Source of the DNA: Corallium rubrum
Taxonomy: Eukaryota > Cnidaria > Anthozoa > Scleralcyonacea > Coralliidae
Direction: 5' to 3'
DNA: 64,000 nt
Assembly: GCA_964035015.1 (NCBI GenBank)
Contig: OZ036010.1
Span: 8,820,120 to 8,884,119 of the forward strand
The notes beneath the pieces are model-generated. The model made no database searches. It was not told the origin of the DNA and saw only the letters and a list, made by a program, of their open reading frames with translations. Made by a program: the position numbers and the translations under genes. Shown here one piece after another: positions 11,986 through 22,739 of the stretch. How positions within the stretch are numbered: position 1 is the first letter of the stretch; every line of letters starts with the position of its first letter.

Positions 11986-11989
11986 TTAA

Positions 11990-12100
11990 TTTCTGTTTGG
12001 GGAACGGCGTTCCCCCACCGTAATTTATGTCAGGGGGAATGGCGTTCCCCCGACAAAAATAGTGGGGGGACGCCGTTCCCCCGCGTTCCCCCTGCAAAAT
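11990..12100. repeat. GC-rich clustered palindromes (GGGGGAACG type)
   Basis: Several imperfect palindromic modules of the form GGGGGAACG followed by CGTTCCCCC are packed into about 110 bp of otherwise AT-rich sequence. They are separated by short spacers such as ACAAAAATAGT. They probably belong to the end of an unrecognised element. Confidence 0.5.
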
Positions 12101-12574
12101 ATCACTGGACTTTAATATAAAGTCCACGGAAACGTCGTGTGTTTTAGTGTTTACAATAATATATTTCTCTGACTTCAGTCATACGCTTTACAATAATTTT
12201 CACGCACATTCGTTTGCATGGGAAGAATTCAGAACACAGTCAAAATACTATTCTTCGTAAAGTTTGTGAAGATCTAAGCGAAACACTTCGAAATTTCAGC
12301 TTTCGACAAGTTTTACAGTCAAGCAGCTCACTCAGGCGAATACCATGGAAACGCGGATTTCAAATTTCACTCACCCGAACATGAGTATCTCAGTAAATGC
12401 GCAGTAGCGATTGTGATTAACTTTAAATTTGTATAATCGGCTTATATGCAAGCATTGAACTATAACAGCATTTAATATTATCGATTGCGTTTGACAATCA
12501 AATAGCCAACGAGTTGTTTGAGGGCATTGTGTCCGTCGGGGGAACAGCGCGGTGGACACATGCATGCGTAGCAT

Positions 12575-12668
12575 GCCTATTTTTATTATTCACTCGTTGT
12601 GAAGGATAGCTAAACTCGCTTCGCTCACTCGTTCGTTTGCGATCCTTCACAACTCATGAATAAAAATC
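12575..12668. repeat. Hairpin element, ATTTTTATT...TTGTGAAGGAT family
   Basis: The left arm (about 12579-12607) and right arm (about 12641-12667) are near reverse complements around a loop with alternating CTCGCTTCGCTCACTCG. A longer relative sits at 61836-61971. Confidence 0.6.
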
Positions 12669-12937
12669 GTACGCGCTCACCAATCATGAACTAATCTCTA
12701 TATATCAGTATTGCGTATATTCGTTGAGTTCTAACTCGGAAAGAATGAAAGCAATCGAATGATTGTATGATTATGATTATAAGACAATGCAAGATAGGGT
12801 ACTTCACGCGCTATTGCGGCATATCTTTCATACATAATTTTTAATACAATAAGCAAGTTGATCTATCCAGCAGAATCATTCATTTACACTCTACTAATAA
12901 CGTCAAAAACATGTTTGCTTTAAGTCGCAAAAATAAA

Positions 12938-13426
12938 CCAGTCGACAAAGAAAAGCGCAAAACATTCAACCTATCGACCTGTCGACAAAGAAAGTTCAAA
13001 ACATTAAACCTGTCGACCTGTCGACTAAGAAAAGCGAAAAATATTAACCTGTCGACCTGTCGACATAGAAAGCACAAAACACTAAACCTGTCGACCTGTC
13101 GACTAAATAAGAAAAGCGAAAAATATTAACCTGTCGACCTGTCGACATATATAAAACTCAAAACATTAAACCTGTCGACCTGTCGACATAGAAAGCGCAA
13201 AACATTAAACCTGTCGACCTGTCGACCAAGAAAAGCGAAAAATATTAACCTGTCGACCGGTCGACATTAGAGAGTTCAAAACATTAAACCTGTCGACCTG
13301 TCGACATCAAAAGCGCAACTGAACATTAAACCTGTCGACCTGTCGACAAAGAAAAGCGAAAAATATTAACCCGTCGACCGGTCGACATTAGAAGGTTCAA
13401 AACGTTAAACCTGTCGACCTGTCAAC
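12938..13426. repeat. GTCGAC minisatellite, ~38-43-bp units
   Basis: About 12 units each contain GTCGACCTGTCGAC or a one-base variant, separated by AAGAAAAGCG- or AAAACATTAAACC-type spacers. The GTCGACCTGTCGAC core is almost self-complementary, and two related spacer types alternate. The open frame through it is repeat-driven. Confidence 0.9.
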
Positions 13427-13439
13427 GTAGGAAAGTGAC

Positions 13440-13770
13440 GTGTCGCTAGTTGTGACGCAGCTGGTGAGTTCTTACACGGTACATAAGCCGATATTTTGTA
13501 CAGCACAACGAAATACTGACATTTCAGTGAACATTAGTAAATAATATTAACGATTCAGTACTGTAGAGTAACATCTTTTCCTGAAGAAATGAAAAGCTAC
13601 ACTCAAAACGTCAGTATTTTGTAGTTTATATAAATATCAGCCTTAAACCTACTGTACCACAGAATCCTATTCTGTGACTGTACCACCTTTTCAATCATTT
13701 CGTGGCCACATGACTAATATTAATATTATGCATGGGATTTTCAATGACGTGAAATTAACAATCATCGTTT
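13440..13770. other. Non-coding; possible remnant of a retroelement 3' end
   Basis: The words CCTGAAGAAATGAAAAG and AAAACGTCAGTATTTTGTAG (13577-13622) resemble the tails of invertebrate retroelements, but this is too weak to classify. Nothing else was recognised. Confidence 0.25.
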
Positions 13771-13779
13771 AAATTATAC

Positions 13780-14062
13780 CTGGAAATTCATGAATTCTGT
13801 TTTCCCAGTGGACCTTCTTAAAATGTTCCTTTACTCGCGAAGGAAGTTCTTTAGCACATTTGTTTGGAGGACATAATGGGCAGTGATACAGTCTTCCACT
13901 GCAATTTTCAGTCCCACAGTCAGCCCGACCACAACGCAAAAGACTGAAATCGCAAGTTCCACCATCTGAATAAATGGATGGATGCGCCAATGGATGTGCA
14001 TGGCAGTTCGTTCTTCCGCCATTTTGCAATCCTAATTCAGTCATATAAAAGCTAACCAACAT
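13780..14062 (-). CDS. Cys/His-rich zinc-finger-like first exon
   Basis: The exon starts at ATG (14062-14060) and runs about 94 codons to a GT donor at 13779-13778 (CCAG, then GTATAA). The peptide is rich in Cys and His: CGRADCGTENC followed by YHCPLCPPNKC and HFKKVH, in a C2H2-like arrangement. Cnidarian genomes contain many uncharacterised proteins with such fingers, and many are transposon-linked. No downstream exon was identified. The function is unknown; a DNA- or RNA-binding role would be inference. Confidence 0.4.
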
Positions 14063-14123
14063 TGCGCAAGCACTGGGAACGTCAAGTATTTGCTCGTTAA
14101 AGTCGCGTATTTGCTATCCAAAA

Positions 14124-14237
14124 GTTGCGCATTACAGCAAAGTGCTTATATGTCATCGCGCATAGAAGTTGCGTATTGCAGCAAAGTGCTTATATGTCAT
14201 CGCGCATAGAAGTTGCGCATTGCAGCAAAGTGCTTAT
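14124..14237. repeat. 44-bp tandem repeat, ~2.6 copies
   Basis: Units begin GTTGCGCATTACAGC, GTTGCGTATTGCAGC and GTTGCGCATTGCAGC at 14124, 14168 and 14212. They lie directly upstream of the zinc-finger-like ATG on that gene's strand. Confidence 0.8.
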
Positions 14238-14600
14238 TTAAAAATGCTTGTTTGTAAATAAGCATTCGCGCAAGTTTGCTTATTTGCAAATGAGCGATAA
14301 ACCATAAAAATGATTATTTACATATAAGCAATACTCGATTCTAAACAATCACTGTCGTAAAAATGATTATTTACATATAAGCAATACTTGATTCTAAACA
14401 ATCATTGTCAGTAAAATGCTTGTTTATAAATAAGCATTTGCGCAACTTTGATTGTTTATATAGAAACATTCCTTGCTACTTGATTATTTACAAAGAAGCA
14501 TTTTGAGTAAATTGCTTCTTTACAAACAATCCATACTTGTGTAAATGATTATTTACAAAGAATCAATGATATGGTTTGCTTATTTGTAAACCATGGAAAA
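14238..14600. repeat. Clustered TGCTTATTTACAA-type words
   Basis: Variants of ATTATTTACAAA or TATAAGCA recur in both orientations about ten times. They include a directly repeated segment of about 52 bp near 14306 and 14358 (TTTACATATAAGCAATACT). The cluster borders the 5'-truncated gypsy element. Its nature is unknown. Confidence 0.55.
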
Positions 14601-14626
14601 TTGAAGGTTAAAATTCGCTATATAAT

Positions 14627-15360
14627 TTTTTTGCACATGGCGCCTCATACGCGCCAGCCACATTTCAGCGCACAATGGATATCGTATTATCCGGACTAAC
14701 TTATGCTATTTGTTTGTGTTACCTTGACGATGTCATCGTTTTTGGCCGATATGAAAGAGCATTGCGAAAGATTAGAAACGGTTTTATTGCGACTAAGAGA
14801 GCACAACTTACGTGTCAAACTATCAAAATGTAAAGTCGCAGCGCGGCAAGTTGCATTTTTAGGCCATGTTATTTCACAGTCAGGAATTCAGCCTGACCCC
14901 GCTAAAATAGCGGCCGTACGCGATATACCTAGGCCGCAATCTATCAAAGATATCAGAAGTTTTTTAGGTCTTGCAGGCTATTACAGAAAATTTATTCCAG
15001 ATTTCGCTACAGTCGCTGCGCCACTTGTTCGCCTTACTGAGAAAACGTCTTCTTTTTGCTGGTCAGATGAATGCGAAAATTCCTTTTCTCGTTTAAAATC
15101 GTTGCTTTGTTCCGCGCCGATATTATGCTATCCAAGGTTTGACCGCGAATTTATATTGCAGACTGACGCATCAGATTTTGGTGTTGGTGCAGTTTTGTCA
15201 CAAATTGATGACAACGGGCGCGAAAAGGTTGTTGCCTATGCCTCTAAGGCTCTTTCAGCGCAACAGAAAAAGTTTTCAACCACTGAAAAAGAAGCATATG
15301 CCATTGTTTTTGGAACGCAACAATTCCGTGTTTATTTGCTAGGGCGCCATTTTAAAGACG
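14627..15360 (+). pseudogene. gypsy pol fragment: reverse transcriptase / RNase H start
   Basis: The frame enters RT at APATFQRTMD and carries the catalytic CYLDDVIVFG box (about 14709-14738). A one-base frame change follows at about 14750. The frame then continues with LSKCKVAARQVAFLGHVIS and FLGLAGYYRKFIPDF, typical of gypsy RT, and RNase H begins at ILQTDASDFGVGAVLSQ. Near 15350, after LLGRHFK, the frame breaks again, apparently by loss of the segment leading to the TDHNA motif. Preceding RT motifs are missing. Confidence 0.85.
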
Positions 15361-16142
15361 GATCATAATGCTCGTTTGGCTCGATGGATTCTGGACTTGC
15401 AAGAATTTAATTTCTCGGTAGTACATAGGGCCGGTCGTTTACGTAATAATGCAGACGCATTGTCTCGATTGGTTCAATCACCGTGCGAGCAACCAGCTCA
15501 ATCTAATGCGACTACTGCCAAGAGTTGCAATAATGTGTCAGCCGTAGTTAAAACTACCATAAATGTCAAATTGTCTAGCGGAAGAATTGTTTGGATTACG
15601 TTTGAAGGCTCAAAACCACTCAAAACTGATTCAACGGGGGCCCTAGTCACAGATATATCCAATGATAGCACTTCGGCTTCTCATTCTAGCACCGAAACAG
15701 CTAGACCAAATGATTTGAGCACTAATGCAAACAACCCAAATGTTTCTGAAGGAATATCGTGTGCTTTATCTGTCAATCCTTCACTTGATCTCGTTAATGC
15801 ACAACAACGTGATCCTCATCTTTCAAAATTAATTGAAATGAAAAAGCGTGGGGTAACCAAACCCTCGACTGCGCAGATACAAGATCCACTTCCTAAAATA
15901 TGGCATAGTCATTATAATAGACTTTTTCTTCGTGACGGCTTATTAGTTAGGTCCATAGGAAATCGATCTCCGCACCCAAATTACGTAATTGTTGTACCAA
16001 GTACCCTACGTGACACAATTTTGAAAGCAGTTCATGATAATCCTTTTGCTGGCCATTTAGGGATATCTCGCACCGAAGAAAGGGTGAGAAAGCGTTTTTA
16101 TTGGCCAGGTATTAGAACCGACGTTGAAAATTATGTTAAGAA
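15361..16142 (+). pseudogene. gypsy pol fragment: RNase H end and integrase zinc finger
   Basis: After the second frame break the reading resumes TDHNARLARWILDL and continues with VVHRAGRLRNNADALSR, the RNase H C-terminal signature. A Ser/Thr-rich linker follows. Then comes the first half of the integrase HHCC finger: HDNPFAGHLGISRTEERV and FYWPGIRTDVENYVK. The finger's two cysteines lie beyond the hAT-like insertion, which starts at 16143. Confidence 0.85.
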
Positions 16143-16365
16143 CAGGGACGTAGCGAGCGGGGGTGTGTGTGGGGGGGGGGGGGGGGGTGCTACACCCCCC
16201 CAACTCAGGTGAAGAAAAAAATTCAGGTAAAATCATGAAACAGTCAGGTAAAAAATCAGGTAAATAAATCTGTTAAATTGAGACAGACAAAAGACATTGA
16301 AATCTGAAAATTCAGTAAAATTAAATGATATCAGCTCATGTAAGGCTTGAACTCTTGAATACACC

Positions 16366-16459
16366 AAGGGAGCACGTTAGAATGTGATAGTTCTTGTATA
16401 AAATAAAATAAACTTTACTTACCTAAGTTGTTGACCAGAGGTGGTTGGACAAGTACCAC
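16366..16459. repeat. Internal inverted repeat of the hAT-like element, left
   Basis: About 70 bp, beginning CAAGGGAGCACGTTAG, match in reverse complement to 19703-19775. The next 25 bp (CCAGAGGTGGTTGGACAAG) match 19528-19548. The left copy is uninterrupted, so it shows the site before the palindrome entered the right copy. Confidence 0.8.
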
Positions 16460-18236
16460 GTGAATATCTCGACCAATGAAATGGCTTATTTTCTCATCGT
16501 TTGATCGGCTGAAAATTTTGCATTGGACTTGGAAATCCCGAATATTACGCTATTGTCATTCATTTTTTTCTTTAAAAAAGCAGCGATATCGTTTGATATA
16601 TTGTTGGACTATCCATATCTGCAGGATTTTGCAAGGTAAATGTATTTTTCTACTTTATTTTGATCGTTTATGTAGGTCGTGTTGCGCTAAGCGAAGACCC
16701 CACTTCCGGTTTTTCAACAATCTTCAAAGCAAAAAATCTCGAATTCCCATGGTTCGAATTCTCTAATTTTTGCGTAATAAGTTGAAGAAATGTCTAATCT
16801 TGGATGCTATGGAGGCGATCCCCAGCGATCCCGGCACCGTTTTCGAGATATTCGCCATTGAACCGACCATGGTATTTCGGCTTTCGCTAAGATGGCGCTT
16901 AATGAATTTAAGAGAGCCTTTCGCCACTAAAGTTTGTTTTCTCAAGAATTTTGGAAGTTTCCTAATATTTAGAGCATTATTCCTTTGAGTAAGTGTAGAA
17001 TGAGTGGTGGACAATTATTAAAGAGTAAAATTTGATATTTGTCTGTTTTTATGGTCCAAAACGCTGTATAAAAACACCATCATTCTGAAAAAATTGTATA
17101 CATATCACTATAGGCCTACATACATTTGTAATTATTACAGAATGTACTGAACTTTCTTAAAGATCTGCTATATCTGTATACAGAACTGATACGTATAGCT
17201 ATTTTTCATTTATTAAATAACATTGTGTTCCATGACAGCAGTATTATTAAAAATGTATGTGTGGATTATTTGTAGTTTATTGTTAGTCATTGTTGTTGTG
17301 AATATAAATATATTGTAGTTGTAATATTTTTTGCTTAGTATTGCTAATTTGTTATAATTTGTTGTTCATATTATTTTTCAGTATACACATATATATTATT
17401 CCTTTTGCCAGTGGTCCCATTTCAACTGAGTCAGTGATATGAGAAGCAAGCTGATGAGTGGAGGAAGTGAACACTTTCAAAAGTCCCTTGAGGCGCAAAA
17501 GGGGCTCTAACCAAGTGGGGGTGGGGTGGGGGGTGTTGGCATGTGCCCCTGTGTCCACCCCTGAAGTGAATACAATAGTTAGGCATTGGCTGTACACTAC
17601 AGTCAACTCTTAAGACATGAAAGGGTTGATAATTCCATCTCATATCCCATTTTTTACAGGAAGTGAAGATATACAGTACAGATGTCAGTGTTGGAATAAC
17701 TTACTTTGGTGGTGTTCAGACTGAGTGCCCAGGCACAAGCACCAGTCTGAACAGGATTTTTACAATGATAAATTGATGGATTCTCTTTTACTAAATAACA
17801 TTAAAATAATATGTAGTTTGACGTTTTGCATATGTTGTCATGTTATATAATTACATAAGGCAATGCATAATAATTGTGGACATAACTAATAAAATTTTAC
17901 AGAAGTATTATCTCACATATTGATACAATCCAAATACTGGGTCTCAAAGCCTACTTAAATGCCTGGATATTATTCATCCCTTTGCCTTTGAGTGCTACTG
18001 CATGTACATACTATTGTGAAATTCATTACTAATTCATGAGTTTTGCAGCCAATCCAATTTCAGAAATTACATCACATGTATACCCCTGTAAACCCCATAC
18101 AAACTAACACCAATGATGCTAATTAGTTACAACCACTAGTGGATGTATACTCTTCTGATACAACCACTAGTGCTTGTAACTAATTAGCCTCTCAATATCC
18201 CAAAGGGATTTTTACTATTCATTCATTTCACAAGTT
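16460..18236. other. hAT-like element interior, no gene recognised
   Basis: AT-rich sequence with only short open frames and no transposase motifs seen. A GTGGGGGTGGGGTGGG tract lies near 17513-17535. Confidence 0.35.
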
Positions 18237-18335
18237 GTTTACAACACTCGCGTCCTTGTTGTATTGAATATACAATCACTCACCTTCGGTTTGTGATTGT
18301 ATATTCAATACAACACGGCCGTTCGTGTTGTAAAC
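18237..18335. repeat. 99-bp hairpin inside the hAT-like element
   Basis: GTTTACAACAC and GTGTTGTAAAC are the outer ends. The inner arms TTGAATATACAATCAC and GTGATTGTATATTCAA surround a TCACCTTCGGTTT loop. It folds almost completely. Confidence 0.75.
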
Positions 18336-19548
18336 ATTACATAAACAGTGAACTATGTCTCTAAAACAGACACCCTTGGACTGGACTTTGTCTGTCTTAT
18401 AATAATTCATTCACATGTCTACCTTAATACAGTAATTTTTCTGATGCCCTCTCTAAATGTGCCAAAGTTGATGTTTTCTTGGCAGATGGGGGTGGGGGTG
18501 GGGTGCATCACTGAAAAATGTTGGACCAATGTTAAAATGTTGACAATGCCCCTGATTGAATACCTGTATCAGTATCAATACGGTAGTGCTTTAGAAGTAA
18601 CCAAGATCAATATTGAGATAAAATATTTTAATTTTATTCAAGTTCCTTATTTACATATATGTTGAGGATACAGGAAATACACTTTATTTGATAAAATAGA
18701 AATATTTGACCAGTTATATACCAAATTTATCAATAGATTTTGGAGGAAATCCAATAAATTAACTTGATTTTGAATTCACCTTAATACAAAGAAAAATACA
18801 AGATTGTTATTGAATAATAAATTTTAAGCTAGCTTTATAAAATTTGGGATACAAGTACAGTAAATATAAAGGAAACGAGTGTTTTATTAAAAAATTGAAC
18901 ATCCCCCCCCCGGATGATAGTTGTATCTGGTTGAACCAGATAATAGCTACAACAATTAGAAGTTTACAGTAATATTGGAGAATGCAAAACATTAAACCAC
19001 GGAAAATGCATCCATCATAAGGTTAGAATGGGAAGAATTTGAGAGGGAAATAACTAATAATAAAAACTAACAACAAATAATGTTGATTTCTCACCTCAAG
19101 TTTTTCTCAGCTCCAGTGAGTCGGTATTAACGAATCACACGATGCACAGCACAACCAAATCCTTCTTTGTTGTAAATATCTAATTTGTTTCTGATTTGTT
19201 CCATTATTTGTAACATAAAATGCGTCGAATTCAGTGGTCGAATCCGAATGAACTTGAGCTATCTTGAATGCCCATCCGCCATAACGCCATTCTCACGAAT
19301 ATACGCCAAATAAAGCACAATCTGATCATATTAATAGTCTATGATAACCACGAATTGTTCTCGTATTTTGCTGACCATCAGATTTATCAATTATGGATCA
19401 ACTGTGACGAGTTTTCAAACGTTTTTGCGCATCTAGTCCACCGGGCAGAGTTCATTCCTCGTCTGAGGTCAGAGGTAGAGTGAGACGCCCACGCAAAAAT
19501 GAACCCAGCTGACCATGATGCTTTGCGCGGCTTGTCCAACCTCCTCTG

Positions 19549-19712
19549 GTTGTTGACGTTTTGTGCGAGGCGCCGAGTTCGATAAAACCGCTGACGATAT
19601 GAGCCCCCGACGAGCGAGCCGAATACTCTCCGAAGTATTCGGCTCGCTCGTCGGGGGCTCATATCGTCAGCGGTTTTATCGAACTCGGCGCCTCGCACAA
19701 AACGTCAACAAC
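19549..19712. repeat. 164-bp palindrome with identical 79-bp arms
   Basis: The arms 19549-19627 and 19634-19712 are exact reverse complements around a 6-bp centre, CTCCGA. The outer word is GTTGTTGACG. Comparison with the uninterrupted copy at 16366-16459 shows it as an insertion into a CCTCTGG / TCAACAAC site. Confidence 0.92.
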
Positions 19713-19775
19713 TTAGGTAAGTAAAGTTTATTTTATTTTATACAAGAACTATCACATTCTAACGTGCTCCCTTGA

Positions 19776-20920
19776 CGAAACAAGATATCTGGAGAACGTT
19801 TGAACGATTGCATGATTCTTGTCGCTGAAAAGGATATCACCAATGCTGTTGACGTAAACAAGCTTGCCAAAAAATGGTCATTATTGAAAAACCGACGACT
19901 GTCAATCGACTAAAAATATTTTCAAGTTTAACTGACTGTTAAGAACACAGATGAATTCATACTAAGATATGTACTTGGATTCTACACAAGTACATTTCAA
20001 CTTAATTATTTTTTCAATATTACTATGTAATATCGTAAACTATATATACAGGCTTTACAACCACGAAATGTTAGAAGGATTGAACTTTTAAACATTCTTC
20101 TGAAATAAAATTTTATCATCATCAGAAATTAGGGTCATTTGTGCCGCTGCTCTCTTTCAGCAGCTATGTTCGCCTAATAATATAATTATGTATTCTAGAA
20201 TTTCTATAATGCATGTGATTCTACTGTATTCTAATGTTTTCATTATTCAGGTCATTGAGTTCTTTAGAATTTGCCTAAATCGTGCATGTAAACGACCACA
20301 AGCACTGTGAAATCAAGCAAGTTCAAACGCTTTTGGAAGTACTATGCTAAGGACAAATGAGGACTTTTATGTGCTCTCGAAGTAGACCGACTCCTGCCGA
20401 ATGCACCGCGAGTCGGGCACTTCGCATCGCCCGTAACGTTGTTGGTCAATTTGGCCAATTTCTCGCACCTGTTTACAAAGATTACTATGGCCAACGCTAT
20501 GGATAGTGGCACTTTCAGTGCAAAAATAAGACGAGCTAGGGAAGTACTTTGTCGTCGAAGTAAGCAAATGTTTTTTAGTTGTAACTGTTCCTTAGTCCAT
20601 GCTGAAGTCAGATGGAGTCGGGAAAAGAAGAAATATGTCACCGTTTAAGCAAAATTTGAATTATTATATGCTCTCCTTATTATTTACGGTTGAGAATCTC
20701 CATTATTATGGTCCTTAATACGCACGCGCGCCACCATCTTGTCCCAAATTTCTGGTAATGTATTCCTATGACGTTACTTCAATTTTTCTGCAGGTGTTGG
20801 TAAAAGGTATTGAAAGATATAGCTGCGTGCGAAATAATACGCAGAACTCCCAATTACCCCATAATGTAAAACAGTGAAATTTCAGGTAAATTTTCAAAAT
20901 GTTTTAAAATTCAGGTAAAT
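19776..20920. other. hAT-like element interior, right part
   Basis: No recognisable gene. Weak open frames near 20340-20650 lack transposase motifs. Confidence 0.3.
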
Positions 20921-20972
20921 GACCACCTTACCCCCCCCCCCCCCCAACAACAAAGGCTTTGCTACGTCCCTG

Positions 20973-22025
20973 GTTAAGAAATGTGCAGTATGTGCACATC
21001 ACACTTCACCAGTTAACCTAAATCGAGCACCAATGGGTAATATTGCTGTAGGCGAACCATTTACATTTTGGGCAATGGATTTCATGGGATCATTGCCAGA
21101 GACCAGCCAAGGCAACAAGCACATACTTGTCGTTGTTGATCACTTTACAAAATGGTGTGAGGCATTTGCTACTCCCGACCAAAAAGCAAGCACGGTAGCA
21201 CCACTTTTGATAAGCAGAATATTTTCACGATTTGGTCCACCTGCAGTATTGCACTCTGATCAAGGACGTAACTTTGAGAGCGTTTTGATGCATGAAATAT
21301 GTGACTCCATGGGTATAACTAAGACAAGAACAACGGCTTACCATCCTCAATGTGATGGTCAAACGGAACGCCAAAATAGAACGCTCCAAAACATGCTGTC
21401 ATCTTTTGTTTCAAGTCGAAAAGATGATTGGGATTTATGGCTAGATAGCGTCACCTTTGCATACAACACAAGTAGGCATGATGTATTGGGAGTATCTCCT
21501 TATGAAGTAGTTTTTGGCCGCGCTCCTCGACTGCCTTTAGAGCTAGAGCTAGGCATGCCACTTTCGAATCCAGTCACGCGCAGCGAGTATATGCATTCAC
21601 TTCGGTCAGTATTTCGTGACGTTAGACAAATTGCAAAGCAGCAGCTCACCAAAGTATCCGAGAAACGAGCAGGGCACAAACAACGGAGAAACACTTGGCG
21701 GCCATTTTGTGAGGGTCAAACGGTGATGTTAAGGCGACCTAAAGGCTGGAAATTAGGCAGCAAGTGGGTCGGGCCTTATAGAATTCAAAAACGGATAGGG
21801 GTTAACTACAAAATAGTGTCGCAGGGTGGTGTGGGAAAAGTTGTTCATCATGATCAACTTAAGTTGAGCTATGTCCCTTTTCAACCGGGTGAACTTGTTT
21901 GCCCATCTAAGGAAGTAGGTGAGTTTCAGGTGGTTGACGTTGCACCTCAACAAGTGGAGAACCCAAGAGCAAGGCCTGCCCAACTTAGACAAAATATAAG
22001 ACCTCCAGATCGTTATGGATATTAG
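20973..22025 (+). pseudogene. gypsy integrase core and C-terminal domain
   Basis: The frame resumes at the second half of the zinc finger (KKCAVCAHH). The DDE triad is visible as FWAMDFMG, LHSDQGRNFES and the glutamate in GQTERQNRTLQ. A C-terminal segment with GSKWVGPYRIQKR and a VVHHDQLKL motif follows, the usual layout of the gypsy integrase tail. It ends at a stop at 22023-22025. This block is intact, but its 5' part is separated by the hAT-like insertion. Confidence 0.88.
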
Positions 22026-22105
22026 GCTAAAAGCTAAATGTAAATATGAACTGATTGCAGAAACATAATTAGAAAGTTAGAGAATGTCCTCGGGACGAGA
22101 ACATT

Positions 22106-22120
22106 TAAGGACGAGGATGG
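22106..22120 (+). other. Polypurine tract of the gypsy element
   Basis: AAGGACGAGGATGG immediately precedes the LTR start, as needed for plus-strand priming. Confidence 0.7.
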
Positions 22121-22361
22121 TGTAACGATTATGTAAATAGTTTATAGTGAATTAACATTATTTGCGCGTGGGCATGATATAGCATATTGCGGTAAGCACT
22201 CCCTTCCCGTATCACCCTTCCTTTGCGTAGTAGATGTAAAGTATGTCAAGTCATAGTAAACGCCCTAGTTGGCTAAAGTATAAATGTAGAGAAATGATCA
22301 TAAATAAAGTAGATTCGAACTGGATGTGTTAGTGCGTTATTGGGAATCTCGGTACGTTACA
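22121..22361 (+). repeat. 3' LTR of the gypsy element, 241 bp
   Basis: It begins TGTAACG and ends CGTTACA, a 7-bp terminal inverted repeat with TG..CA ends. It contains a TATAAAT-like box (about 22279) and AATAAA (about 22303). No 5' partner exists in the window, so age cannot be estimated. Confidence 0.85.
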
Positions 22362-22567
22362 TAGATCCCGTCAGATTTTGAATATGAGCAATACTTAAGG
22401 AGTTATGGAAGTTTTTGTGAATTTTTTCCGTTTTTGGCCGTTTTCCCCCCCGGGATTAACTTTTTTTAAATTTTTGACCGTTCCCCCCCCCCTACAACGC
22501 CCCCGCCGCCATCCCCTACTCCACCCTTCCCCCCTTATTAAAATTCACATTATTTCCGCTGATTTTT

Positions 22568-22640
22568 CATTGGTCGAAATGTACTTCCGGTCCAAACAAC
22601 AGTATATAAACTAATGTGACATAGTATACTTCCTCTTTCG
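22568..22640 (+). promoter_or_regulatory. Candidate promoter of the 22.7-kb gene
   Basis: Within 60 bp lie an inverted CCAAT box (ATTGG, 22569-22573), an ETS-type ACTTCCGG (22583-22590) and a TATATAAA (22603-22610). A pyrimidine-rich CTTCCTCTTTCG follows at about 22629, at the right distance for a start site. The next in-frame ATG is at 22740. The combination is suggestive, not proven. Confidence 0.45.
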
Positions 22641-22739
22641 CCGTTATCTGCCTTAGGAGTAAGACGTGCTAAAAGATCCTTCGGCGTCATAAGTCACTGC
22701 GTGTCATCGGAGGCAGACGTGTATTTCGAAGCTCCGGCC

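Larger units (their letters stand above)
16143..20972. mobile_element. hAT-like DNA transposon, 4830 bp, inserted in gypsy integrase
   Basis: The ends are CAGGGACGTAGC and its exact reverse complement, followed by weaker similarity. GTTAAGAA flanks both sides (16135-16142 and 20973-20980), an 8-bp target duplication. CAG-type termini with 8-bp duplications are the hAT signature. Subterminal CAGGTAA words recur in the same orientation near both ends (about 16207-16263 and 20883-20918). Long G and C runs sit just inside the ends. No transposase ORF is visible; the interior is degenerate or made of other repeats, so this is probably a non-autonomous copy. Confidence 0.88.
14625..22361 (+). mobile_element. 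Ty3/gypsy LTR retrotransposon, 5'-truncated and split
   Basis: In order on the plus strand: the late part of reverse transcriptase, RNase H, integrase zinc finger, integrase core and C-terminal domain, a purine-rich tract, and a 241-bp LTR. RT-RH-IN order is typical of Ty3/gypsy. Gag, protease and the front of RT are absent, as is the 5' LTR. Two frameshifts damage the pol frame, and a 4.83-kb hAT-like element splits the integrase between its zinc finger halves. The copy is dead. Confidence 0.88.

Noticed and set aside
12938-13426. CRISPR-like array with GTCGACCTGTCGAC repeats
   Set aside because: Spacers are similar to each other and no cas genes exist; it is a minisatellite.
17352-17643. 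Proline/histidine-rich frames inside the hAT-like element
   Set aside because: No transposase motif and composed of a G-rich tract; not a supportable gene.
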